Shown piece after piece: positions 48,701 to 57,000 of a stretch of DNA of 64,000 nucleotides (the first letter of the stretch is position 1; each line of letters starts with the position of its first letter). The notes beneath the pieces are model-generated. The model worked only from the letters and a program-made list of their open reading frames with translations, did not search any database and was not told the origin of the DNA. The translations under genes and the position numbers were made by a program. This DNA is from an uncultured Coriobacteriaceae bacterium (GTDB lineage: Bacteria; Actinomycetota; Coriobacteriia; Coriobacteriales; Atopobiaceae), in contig CACYWP010000004.1 of the NCBI GenBank assembly GCA_902778135.1, positions 111,742 through 175,741 on the forward strand, read 5' to 3'.

Positions 48701-51202
48701 CAGCGCATGCCAGGAGAGAATATCGTATTCCACTGGACATCTAGTAATAATACCACTAGATACTTCCACTATTATGTAGAAGCACTACCTGAAGATGCGG
48801 GCACGAGAACATACAATGGAACTGACTATGTTCTTAGACTAGAACAGCCTAATGATTTTAACATAGTTTATTACAATGATGACTTTTGGCTGTTGGAAGG
48901 ATTTACGCGACAGACGATTACTAAGAGCAATGACCAAACCGTAAACCTGTCTGCTGGAGGAAACGTCAACTGGTCGACGCTCAATAATAACTATGGAGGT
49001 GACGACAACCACCTTTACTTCTACTACACCCGCAACAAGTACACCATTCACTATATCTCGCAGGGACCCAATGTTACCAGTCGTACCGAGAAGCAGGATG
49101 ACCGTGTGTATTACGAGGCCAGCCTCGAGCCATACGGCATGCAGGAGGATGGTTCCTGGTACTATGAGCCGACCAATGGCAAGGATGGCTATTACTTTGC
49201 CGGGTGGTACGAAGACGAGGGGTGCACGGTCCCCTATGACTTCGATGCACAGATGCCTGCCAACGACGTCACCGTTTATGCAAAATGGGATACTCAGCGC
49301 GTCCGCGTAGTGCTGGTGCCCACAAAGGACAATGCGCACAACGACGAAGTTCAAATGGCAAACAACCAGGTTCTGTCGTTCCGCTTGGACTACAAGGAGA
49401 CGGTCAGCGACGAGAACATCAAGAGTGGCGTAATCAAGCGCACGGGGTATCGACTGGTGGGCTGGTATACGTCGCCGACCTTCGAAGAGGATACGCTGTG
49501 GAACTTCAGCACAGAGGTGTCGAAGGAAGTGCCTGCGGTCGACATGAACTACCAGAGCAGCACCAACTCCGACTGGGTCAACAACACCTATGGTGACAAC
49601 GATGGGGCTCATGACAATGTCAGGGGCATCCTGAAGCTGTACGCCAAGTGGGAGCTGACGGTTGATGAGAACAGCGTCTATGTGGAATACGACGTTCCCG
49701 AGGAATATCGTACCTACGATTCGCAGGGCAACCTTCAGACGACGATCCCTGTCGATGAGACCGCCTACGTCCTCACCGACCAGAACATAACGGCCACGAT
49801 CAAAGAGGCGCCCACGAACTATGCGGATGGCTTCAAGTTTGCTGGCTGGCAGCTGCTGAACTCTGACGGGTCTGAGGCTTCGGACGTCAATCCGTTCAAT
49901 GCGGGAAATACCCAGACGATCGACCAGAGATACATCGAAGAGCGCACGATCACGGACGACATGGGCCATACCGCGACGATCAAGGTCATCACGCTCAAGG
50001 CAAAGTTCGATATCGACGAGAACAACGTCGCGACGATGGTAACCTTCGACGGCAACGGCGGCGTGACCAACGATGCCGCGCAGCACGAGCGTGTGACGGA
50101 GGCAGTCCAGGTCAACAAGACGTTCGACATACCCGCGTCCGGGGACTATGTTCGCGAGGGCTATACCCAGGTCGGCTGGTCCTTCGATCCGGAGATGACG
50201 GCTGAGGGGTTCAGGGAGCTGGTCGAGCAGCACACAAGCGGGGAAGTCGTCGACTACGACGCCCTGGCCCACCTTGGCGTCTTCGAGATGGGCCAGACGG
50301 TTGCGGCTGACAACAATTTCTTGACCGAGATCAACAACTGGGAGCCTCTCGCGAATACGATCTACGCCATCTGGGAACCACATGAGTTCACTGTGACGGT
50401 AACGAAGGTCGTCGACGGCGAGACCGCGACCGACAAGCAGTTTGGCTTTACGGCCGAGGGACTGTCCGACAATGCAAGCGACACTGCATTTTCGCTGGTA
50501 AACGGCGCAACGAAGACCGTGAGCGGAGTTCCTTATGGAACGACCTTCACGCTTTCCGAGTCGCCCTATGCCGGGTATTCGATCAAGTCCGTCGTCGCGC
50601 AACAGACTACCGATTCGAACAACGTGCACCTGGACGAGCCGATAATCCTCGAGGGCGAGGATAGAAAGACCTACACGGTGAAGGGTGACATCGAGATTAC
50701 CTACACCAACGAGCGCGCCGCTGTGCCGGTCAAGGTCGTCAAGGTCGACCAGGAGGGGCACGCGCTCGCCGGCGCCACGTTCGAGGGCGATCTGCTGGAC
50801 GGACCGGTTACGACCTCTGTCACCGGGACTGGCGAGGATGCCGAGGCAATCATCGTGGATGACGACGCGGTCTCGCTGGGCACCTATGTGCTGACGGAGA
50901 CCAATCCGCCCGCCGGCTTCAACAGCCTGCCTGGCTCCGTCTCCATCAAGGTCGAATCGCTTCCCACCGGCTACATCAAGGTTACGCCGACCATCAACGG
51001 AGAAGAGAGCGGGTACGCGACCGCCGAGCCTGTCGACAGAGCGCATCCCGAGCGGGGGTGGATTGTCACGATCATGAACTCCGCCGGTGTCGAGCTGCCT
51101 TCTGCTGGTGGTGTCGGGACGTGGCCGATGACGCTTGCCGGCATTGCCATGATCCTAGGTGCGGCTGGGTACCTGCTGCTTGGGACGAAGCGCCAGGCGT
51201 AG
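45761..51202 (+). CDS. Giant LPxAG-type adhesin with InlB-B-like repeats
   Basis: The 1813-aa product has a TM/signal segment (about 25-44, GNA possible cleavage) and four Cys/His units (about 55-145). Beta modules end FSTYVLAV (337) and FSIYAVV (472). A long series of InlB-B/Listeria-Bacteroides-type repeats follows (GYSFQGWYTNPEGTG, YYFAGWYEDEGCTVPYDFDA). Near the C-terminus are a VTVTKVVDG domain and a SpaA/Cna-B domain (VKVVKVDQEGHALAGATF, YVLTETNPPAGF). The sorting signal LPSAGG (1779-1784) has Ala where Thr is usual, then a TM helix and GTKRQA. DNA between about 48190 and 49010 is clearly AT-richer and encodes Tyr/Asn/Thr-rich sequence, unlike the flanks. Start ATG 45761 has GAGGA 5 nt upstream. 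Confidence 0.87.
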   Translation: MSGTTRRRMRSILRSYRRHKRYVWGFAALAALTAVVVALSLRQQGNAQIRTEKVLDCPVTGMVAHTHDGSCYDTDGNLVCTLPESELHVHDDSCYTEERVLTCGLEEDEGHVHTDECYEVVRTLTCGQDEVTETHVHGAGCFETMMVDDGESGAVQEEITQVAPPAESSAVSQEDPTLAETHPAQTFKHLFKDADDNLVLRVDVQAPVGALPKGTTMVATWVDTEQLADDEQAALDKALADKADGQVLQMQAVDISFRNAVGAEVEPATDVTVTMTSGLVDTDDQAVVVHIEDDKQMKERKGDEREAQVVDTLSDSELKRRKVSLADNQLSFDSDQFSTYVLAVTSLHKVMQASDGATVTMTVDAPAEAGIPQDAELQVQELAEGSRKYVTYSERAAEALGVSDGLAYARLFDISIVVDGQEVQPAEPVAVQIELADIDAAVNPAVVHFGENPEIIEAVTDGQVVSFEAGSFSIYAVVDETKRLKYVFHNGSNIVATEYVKQGESLYDPGIEVDYGQTFIGWAFDQNETNEANVYSISQLNQKLNNETDWANVSDLQEVDVYAITKDAYYLRYMTVDDHENEIVLKTVSVRTDEADKNIEIDYDFTGEEGQTFEGWIDVADGTIYQLGDTLTLDHHIDLYSKVRGRNWLVFDANAGGAGSGATYTPPQLLIGDATTEQPADPTRKGYSFQGWYTNPEGTGAPFQFGSTISEDTVLYAKWAPDNTDYYVIFWRQKASDAAGLPDDQKQYDYIESVQRSALTDGTVTLQNADKNKRTGDYENCTFNEDLSDAQKTVNADGTTTLNVYYDRNEYTLTFQVQGNYHYEYTPTDSNSGTQYGLVDGQYIQLTRGGSNPNYTWTYPTGEYTYTATTGNSGTQYGLVNGEYVELYRSWGNWYYGYGNRYNGTRYTRTEETETYTGTRYTSVYTNWTTIHTITALYDSDIHDKWSFIGSNGVTYPTTSPNTSWTPQNSSTYTARITSMQRMPGENIVFHWTSSNNTTRYFHYYVEALPEDAGTRTYNGTDYVLRLEQPNDFNIVYYNDDFWLLEGFTRQTITKSNDQTVNLSAGGNVNWSTLNNNYGGDDNHLYFYYTRNKYTIHYISQGPNVTSRTEKQDDRVYYEASLEPYGMQEDGSWYYEPTNGKDGYYFAGWYEDEGCTVPYDFDAQMPANDVTVYAKWDTQRVRVVLVPTKDNAHNDEVQMANNQVLSFRLDYKETVSDENIKSGVIKRTGYRLVGWYTSPTFEEDTLWNFSTEVSKEVPAVDMNYQSSTNSDWVNNTYGDNDGAHDNVRGILKLYAKWELTVDENSVYVEYDVPEEYRTYDSQGNLQTTIPVDETAYVLTDQNITATIKEAPTNYADGFKFAGWQLLNSDGSEASDVNPFNAGNTQTIDQRYIEERTITDDMGHTATIKVITLKAKFDIDENNVATMVTFDGNGGVTNDAAQHERVTEAVQVNKTFDIPASGDYVREGYTQVGWSFDPEMTAEGFRELVEQHTSGEVVDYDALAHLGVFEMGQTVAADNNFLTEINNWEPLANTIYAIWEPHEFTVTVTKVVDGETATDKQFGFTAEGLSDNASDTAFSLVNGATKTVSGVPYGTTFTLSESPYAGYSIKSVVAQQTTDSNNVHLDEPIILEGEDRKTYTVKGDIEITYTNERAAVPVKVVKVDQEGHALAGATFEGDLLDGPVTTSVTGTGEDAEAIIVDDDAVSLGTYVLTETNPPAGFNSLPGSVSIKVESLPTGYIKVTPTINGEESGYATAEPVDRAHPERGWIVTIMNSAGVELPSAGGVGTWPMTLAGIAMILGAAGYLLLGTKRQA

Positions 51203-51224
51203 GGCTGGCACGCATTCGGGAAAC

Positions 51225-51270
51225 CGATCGGCCGTGGGTCCTTGGTGGATTTACGGCCGATCGACCTTTG
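51225..51270 (+). terminator. Hairpin after the 1813-aa adhesin gene
   Basis: CGATCGGCCGT (51225-51235) and ACGGCCGATCG (51253-51263) form a perfect 11-bp stem with a 17-nt loop, followed by ACCTTTG. Confidence 0.5.
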
Positions 51271-51352
51271 CGGCCCGCCCGCCCCAGACCTGTGGTGAAA
51301 TTCAGACGATACGCCCCCGCCGCAACCGCTGTGATAGACTCTTGCTTGTTGC

Positions 51353-51427
51353 GCGGGTGTCGCCAAGTGGTAAGGCCCCAGCTTCCCAAGCTGGTATCCG
51401 CGGGTTCGAATCCCGTCACCCGCTCCA
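51353..51427 (+). tRNA. tRNA-Gly (anticodon CCC)
   Basis: GCGGGTG (51353-51359) pairs with CACCCGC, T is the discriminator and CCA is encoded. The loop TTCCCAA gives anticodon CCC, and the T-arm is CGGGTTCGAATCCCG. Confidence 0.97.
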
Positions 51428-51436
51428 AGTCTCTTC

Positions 51437-51460
51437 GGGCCCCTCGGGGCCCTTTATTTT
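51437..51460 (+). terminator. Terminator after tRNA-Gly
   Basis: GGGCCC and GGGCCC arms (51437-51452) around CTCG form a strong hairpin followed by TTTATTTT. Confidence 0.8.
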
Positions 51461-51488
51461 CCGAAATCACCTCCCGGAAGGAGCAGCC

Positions 51489-52772
51489 ATGACCCTCAGA
51501 ATGAGTCCCGCCGAAGCCGATGCCGCCATCAGCGCCCTCTCCCCGCAGATTGACCTCTACGCGGACCTGCTGGTCAAGAAGGGTGTCGCGCTGCGTCCCG
51601 GCCAGGAGCTGGTCGTGCAGTCGCCAGTCGAGTGCGCAGACTTCGCCCGTCGCGTCGTGCGCAAGGCCTATGCCGCGCGCGCCGGTCACGTGACGGTCAT
51701 CTGGACCGACGAGGTCATGACGCGCATGGAGTACGAGAACGTGGGCCTGCCCTACTTCGAGCACACGCCCTCGTGGAAGGTCGAGCAGCTGAACAGCCTG
51801 GCGGAGAAGGGCGCCTGCTTCCTGTTCTTGGAGGGTTCCGACCCGGCAGCGCTGCAGGGCATCGACCCCGCCAAGCCGGCTGCCGCGTCGCGTGCGCGCA
51901 ACGCCGAGTGCAAGGCGTTCCGCGACGGCATGGACTTCGGCCGCAACGTGTGGTGCATCGCGGGCGTACCCGTTGAGGCCTGGGCGACCAAGGTTTTCCC
52001 GGACACCCCTACGCGCGAGGCGGTCTACCGCCTGTGGATGGCGATCCTGCAGGTAGCGCGTGCTGACGGCGACGATCCGCAGTCCGCGTGGGAGACGCAC
52101 AACGCGACGTTCGAGAAGAACAAGCGCCTGCTCAACGAGGGCTGCTACGATGCGCTGCGTTACCACTCGTCCAACGGAACCGACCTGGTCGTCGGCCTGA
52201 ACAAGGGCCACATCTGGGAGGGCGGCTGCTCGCGTACGGTCAGCGGAACGGTGTACTTCCCCAACATCCCCACCGAGGAGGTATTCACGACGCCCGACCG
52301 CACGCGTGCCGACGGCGTAGTGTATTCGGTGCTGCCGCTGGTGCACCAAGGCCAGGTCATCAAGGACTTCTGGATGAGGTTCGAGAATGGTTGCGTGGTC
52401 GAGTTTGATGCCGCGCAGGGCAAGGATGTGCTGCGCAACATCATCGAGACCGACGAGAACAGCTGCCGCCTGGGCGAGTGCGCCTTGATATCAAAGAACA
52501 CGCCCATTCGCGAGACAGGCCTGCTCTTCTACGACACGCTGTACGACGAGAACGCGAGCTGCCACCTGGCGATAGGAATGGGTTTCCCCGAGTGCATCGA
52601 GGGCGGCTACGACATGGACTCCGACGAGCTGGTTGCGCACGGCATCAATCGCAGCCACACGCACGTCGACTTCATGATCGGCGCTGACGACCTAGACGTG
52701 TGGGGCGTCAAGGCAGACGGGACCGAGGTGCCGCTGTTCATCGACGGCCAGTGGGCCTGGGAGGACGAGTAG
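51489..52772 (+). CDS. M29-family aminopeptidase
   Basis: This 427-aa cytoplasmic metallopeptidase resembles AmpS/PepS/AmpT. Family features include GVALRPGQELVVQSPVECADFAR, WTDEVMTR, GTDLVVGLNKGHIWEGGC and LGECALISKNTPI. The C-terminal metal-binding stretches are FYDTLYDENASCHLAIG and INRSHTHVDFMIG (Glu, His and Asp ligands). M29 enzymes release N-terminal residues from peptides with a two-metal centre. GGAAGGAG before ATG 51489 marks the start; in-frame codons further upstream run through the tRNA-Gly gene. It sits between two tRNA genes and two adhesin genes and looks like core-genome sequence between accessory segments. Confidence 0.92.
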   Translation: MTLRMSPAEADAAISALSPQIDLYADLLVKKGVALRPGQELVVQSPVECADFARRVVRKAYAARAGHVTVIWTDEVMTRMEYENVGLPYFEHTPSWKVEQLNSLAEKGACFLFLEGSDPAALQGIDPAKPAAASRARNAECKAFRDGMDFGRNVWCIAGVPVEAWATKVFPDTPTREAVYRLWMAILQVARADGDDPQSAWETHNATFEKNKRLLNEGCYDALRYHSSNGTDLVVGLNKGHIWEGGCSRTVSGTVYFPNIPTEEVFTTPDRTRADGVVYSVLPLVHQGQVIKDFWMRFENGCVVEFDAAQGKDVLRNIIETDENSCRLGECALISKNTPIRETGLLFYDTLYDENASCHLAIGMGFPECIEGGYDMDSDELVAHGINRSHTHVDFMIGADDLDVWGVKADGTEVPLFIDGQWAWEDE

Positions 52773-52813
52773 GCTGCGCCTGGCGTGCACATAGTGCTAA
52801 AATGCAGATTCAC

Positions 52814-52886
52814 GGGCCGTTAGCTCAGCTGGCAGAGCAGGGGACTTTTAATCCCAAGGTCTAGGGTTCGAAACCCTAACGGCCCA
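52814..52886 (+). tRNA. tRNA-Lys (anticodon TTT)
   Basis: GGGCCGT (52814-52820) pairs with ACGGCCC, and A at 52886 is the discriminator. The loop CTTTTAA gives anticodon TTT, and the T-arm is TAGGGTTCGAAACCCTA. The bases after the discriminator are CCC, so CCA is not fully encoded. Its 3' end is duplicated twice downstream. Confidence 0.97.
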
Positions 52887-53298
52887 CCCACGTAAATGAC
52901 GCCCCCGGCAACGGGGGCGCTTTCGTGTGCGGCGGGGGCGCTGGGTTTCGAACCCGGAAGGGCGTGACGCCCCAGTGGGGCGTCACGGGGTGAGCGGAGC
53001 GAACCCGACGAGCGCCGCCGCGGGCGGCGCGGCGAAACCCTAACGGCCCACCCATGTAAGAGACGCCCCCGGCAACGGGGGCGCTTTCGTGTGCGGCGGG
53101 GGCGCCGGGTTTCGAACCCGGAAGCGTCGGCGTCCAGTGGACGCCGACGGACCCGAGCGCCCTCGCGAGGGTCTCGCGCTGGGGCGTCACGGGGTGAGCG
53201 GAGCGAACCCGACGAGCGCCGCCGCAGGCGGCGCGGCGAAACCCTAACGGCCCACCCACGTAAATGACGCCCCCGGCAACGGGGGCGCTTTCGTATGT
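52869..53298. repeat. Tandem array duplicating the tRNA-Lys 3' end and terminator
   Basis: Three copies start at 52869 (inside the tRNA), 53033 and 53237 with CGAAACCCTAACGGCCCACC followed by the same GC hairpin. Unit spacing is 164 and 204 bp. The first two units also share a segment with GGGTTTCGAACCCGG and one ending in GCGGCGCGGCGAAACCC. Between these lie different hairpins, GTGACGCCCCA/GGGGCGTCAC in unit one and CGTCGGCGTCCA/GGACGCCGACG in unit two. The copies look like successive attachment-site or slippage duplications. Confidence 0.85.
52900..52926 (+). terminator. Terminator of tRNA-Lys
   Basis: CGCCCCCG (52900-52907) and CGGGGGCG (52912-52919) pair over GCAA, followed by CTTTCGT. 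The hairpin is repeated in the two downstream array copies. Confidence 0.75.
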
Positions 53299-53342
53299 CT
53301 GAATCCCAAGCCCATCCACTCTGCCCTTTGCGCGCCTCAGGG

Positions 53343-53511
53343 GCCAAAAGTGTTCAGGAAACTCCGTTAGTCAGAAGTCTGCTTTGACAGCGAATCACAC
53401 ATGGGAGTCGCCAGAATAGAAACCCGCAGGTAGACAGCCTATCAATCGTCAAACCATTCGCCGACTTCTGAATACTTTACTGACTAACGGAATTTCCTGA
53501 ACACTTTTGGC
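53343..53511. mobile_element. MITE-like 169-bp element
   Basis: The 31-bp ends at 53343-53373 (GCCAAAAGTGTTCAGGAAAC...) and 53481-53511 are inverted copies with one mismatch. The interior (about 107 bp) is non-coding and AT-richer than average. The size and ends suit a non-autonomous transposon derivative. No matching transposase gene is in the window, and I see no clear target duplication. Confidence 0.6.
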
Positions 53512-54045
53512 TCGCTTGCTCCGCAAAACCCATTTGTGGAAACGACGATAGGTCGACTTGGTCTCGCGAAGCCTTGAATGGCCAGGCGGTACGCCTGGAA
53601 GCCAGTGCGCATGACGGGGTGCCAGCGATCTTTGAGGGCGAGGGGGTTGCTGCAGGTCCGAAGCACGTTCGGTTCATCTCGCAGGCATACTTGTTCAATT
53701 CTTATGCACGATAGGTCAATATTTGATAACAACTTGGCGGAGAGTTCCTCTAGAAGGAGGCATTGCTGTTCTCCTCAGAAAAGCGTGTCTATGACCTTGT
53801 TTGTGGTTGACGGGTTTGGCCAAGCTGTAGCAGAAGATGATAAGTGAAATGTATACAACAAATAGCACTAGGATGTATAACTAATACGTTAAAAAATTTA
53901 GGCCCTTTCAGATGGCCTGACACTTGCGCGAAAGACGTCAACAATTCCGGAATGTCTCGTATGGGTGGCATTTTCATATATTACATTATGGGATGCATAG
54001 TTGTCGTTGCGCTATTCGATGAATAGCAAGTGAGGGGAACCAACC
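53512..54045. other. AT-rich intergenic DNA before the 2049-aa adhesin gene
   Basis: About 530 bp with AT-rich stretches, especially 53690-54020. Small open frames on both strands lack good ribosome sites and recognisable motifs, so I call no gene. The region probably carries the adhesin promoter. Its composition differs from the core genome and fits acquired DNA. Confidence 0.6.
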
Positions 54046-57000
54046 ATGCCCACGCAAGTTCGCAGGCAGATTGCCCGACTTTTGAAGGATAAGAGGCATC
54101 GCAACGAGTACCTGACGGCGCTCGCGATGCTCGCGCTGGTCGTGACGCTGGGGGTGGCCGCGGTGCTGACCCAGCAGGGCCACGCCGCGACGCAGGAGGT
54201 CCGGGTGCTGGACTGCCAGTTCGACGGCATCGCCGCCCACACCCACGACGACTCGTGCTTCGACGAGGATGGCAACCTCGTGTGTCCCCTGCCCGAGTGC
54301 GAGGTGCACATCCATGACGATGGCTGCTACACCGAGGAGCGGGTGCTGTCCTGCGGGTTCGAGGAGAGCGAAGAGCACGCCCACACTGACGAGTGCTACG
54401 AGGTCGTGCGCACCCTGACCTGCGGACAGGACGAGCTAGACGTGACCCACGTGCACGGACCCGGATGCTTCGCAACGATCGAAGTGCCGGTTGAGGACGA
54501 GGCTGCCCCCGCGGCCGATCCCGATATCCAGCCGACGGACCTTCCCCTGTCCGAGACGCATCCCGCCCAGAAGTACGACCATGAGTTCAAGGACGCGGAC
54601 GGCAACCTCGTGCTGCGCGTCGACGTGGACGCGCCCGAGGGGGCGCTGCCTGTCGGGACCACGATGGTCGCGACGTGGGTCGACCCCGGCAGCCTGTCCA
54701 AGAAGCAGCAGGATGCCGTCGACGCTGCAATCGCCAAGAAGGCTGACGGACAGGTATTGGGCAGCCAGGCCGTGGACATCGAGCTCCTCGACGCGGACGG
54801 AGCCGAGGTGGAGCCGGCGATCGACGTGACCGTCACCCTCACGTCCGCGCTGGTGGACACCGACGACCAGGCCCTGGTCGTGCACATCGACGACCTGACC
54901 GACGCCCAGCTGCACCAGCAAGAGCAGGCGATCAAGGACGGCAAGTCCGCCGAGGAGGCCGAGCCCGCCAGGACTGCCGAGGCGCTCGACCAGCTGAGCG
55001 ACCAGGCGCTCGAGCGCCGCGACGTGGCCCTGGCCGACGACCAGCTGGCCTTCGACAGCGACAAGTTCTCCACCTACGTCCTGGCCGTCACCTCGCTGCG
55101 CAAGGTCATGCAGGCGAGCGATGGCGCGACCGTGACCGTGACCGTCGACGCGCCGGCCGAGGCCGGCATCCCGCAAGGCGCCGAGCTGCGGGTGCAGGAG
55201 ATATCCCAGGGCAGCGCCGACTGGCAGGGCTACGAGCGTGCCGCCCTCGGCGCCATCGGCGCCGACGAGTCGGAGCTGGCCCGCTTCTTCGACATCGCGA
55301 TCGTGGGCGAGGACGGGGCCGAGGTCCAGCCGGCCGAGCCCGTGTCCGTGGAGATAGAGCTCGCCGACGCGCCCGAGGGCGCCGACGCGTCCGTCGTGCA
55401 CTTCGGCGAGGCCCCCGAGGTCGTCCCTGCGACCGAGGACGCGGGCGTCTCCACCTTCGACGCGTCCGGCTTCTCGGTCTGGGGCGTCATCTACACCGTG
55501 GACTTCCACTGGGTGGTGGACGGCCAGGAGTTCGAGTGGAGCCTGCAGGGCGGCGGCGCCGTCGGCCTGCGCGAGCTGATGCCCGCGCTGGGTGCCGTGG
55601 ACGCCGACGCGATCGACGACTTCATCAACCACGTCGCGGACGTTGCCTTCTCCGACCCCGAGCTGGTCGCGGTGGAGCACATCACCGAGGACACAACGGC
55701 TGGCGCATTGGTTGAGAGCTTGGGCTTGCTGCCCGAGCACAGCGCCGACTTGGGTAATGAGGAGCTCGACGAGCTGCTGGCCAAGCCTCTGGCGGCTCCC
55801 GACTGGGCCCTCGTCAGCCTGAAGGCGTTCGACACAGACGAGACCCTGACCATCACGATGACCAACGGCGAGGTGCTGGAGATTCACGTGACGGACGAGA
55901 ACATCACCGTCAGCGACTTCAACAGCTCCGAGGGCTACATTATCTACACCATCATCGACGGCAAGTATTATGCAATCAATAACCAGACGGGTAACACTTG
56001 GTATTTGCCTCATGGTGCAAGCGACCTGGACACACTTGGTAACGAGTACAAGTGGAAGATCAACTGGCAGTTCAGAGAGAACGAATATTATCAGTTCGAC
56101 ACCGGCTACAACTATTACCAGATTCGCTCATATACGAACGACAACAGATATCTCTATTTAGTAAACGAAGATGTCATCGTCAAGGACGAGGCAGCCAATG
56201 TACACATCATCGATCATCCCACGGAAAGCGGCGCTTACGCCATCGGCGGCAGGCACCGTGGAAGCTTTAACTGGTGGTGGCCTACGTCTCTGAACAACAA
56301 TGACAATGGTTCACTCTATGCAGACACGTCTGAGAACCCCTGGGCTGCTGCGACCTACACCCCCATGTTCTTCTATCGGCAGCCGGCAACGGCGTACGAG
56401 TTCACCGTCCAGACGGAGGACATCCGAAGGGGTACGGTTGGCGGTACGAACACCGCGGAAGAGCAGGTAAGCAACTCCGGTCTGTACCTGACAAAGACGA
56501 ACGCGACCTCGTCTGACAACAACAAGAAGAACCGCTATCCGATAACGGCGACGCCCTCGTCCAATCGCCTCGTGTTCAGTCACTGGACGCTGAACGGAAG
56601 CGAGGTTCCGAATCTGGGCGCCTCGATACCTGCGGGTGGCATCACCGTTCCCAACGACGGCGCAGTGCTCGAGGCGCACTTCAAGCAGAACGAGAGCTAC
56701 GAGCCAACCGATGAGGAGAAGCTGGGCAGAAGTGCCATGGACAAGCAGGCCTTCCAGGAATGGCTGACCGAGCGGCTCGCCGACCGTACGACGCTGGTGG
56801 AGGATGGCTGCGACAAGACGGCAGAGGTGTATGACTACGAGAACCGCATCTATCGTGTCGATCTGACGGCCCAGTCGAAGCTGCCCATCTTTGATGGTGA
56901 GATTGACCTGGCGTTCCTGATCGACGTGTCTGCCTCGATGAAGTTCCCGTCATCGCTGATCAACGCAACCGATGTCGTAAACAACACGACAGCAAAGAGT

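Noticed and set aside
52820..53347. Minus-strand ORF of 175 codons over the tRNA-Lys array
   Set aside because: It is open only because of the GC-rich duplicated tRNA and hairpin units; no start site or homology.
53578..53847. Possible small gene of 89 codons in the AT-rich gap, and an opposing 82-codon ORF
   Set aside because: Neither has a ribosome site or recognisable domain; a transposase fragment was considered but no motif supports it.
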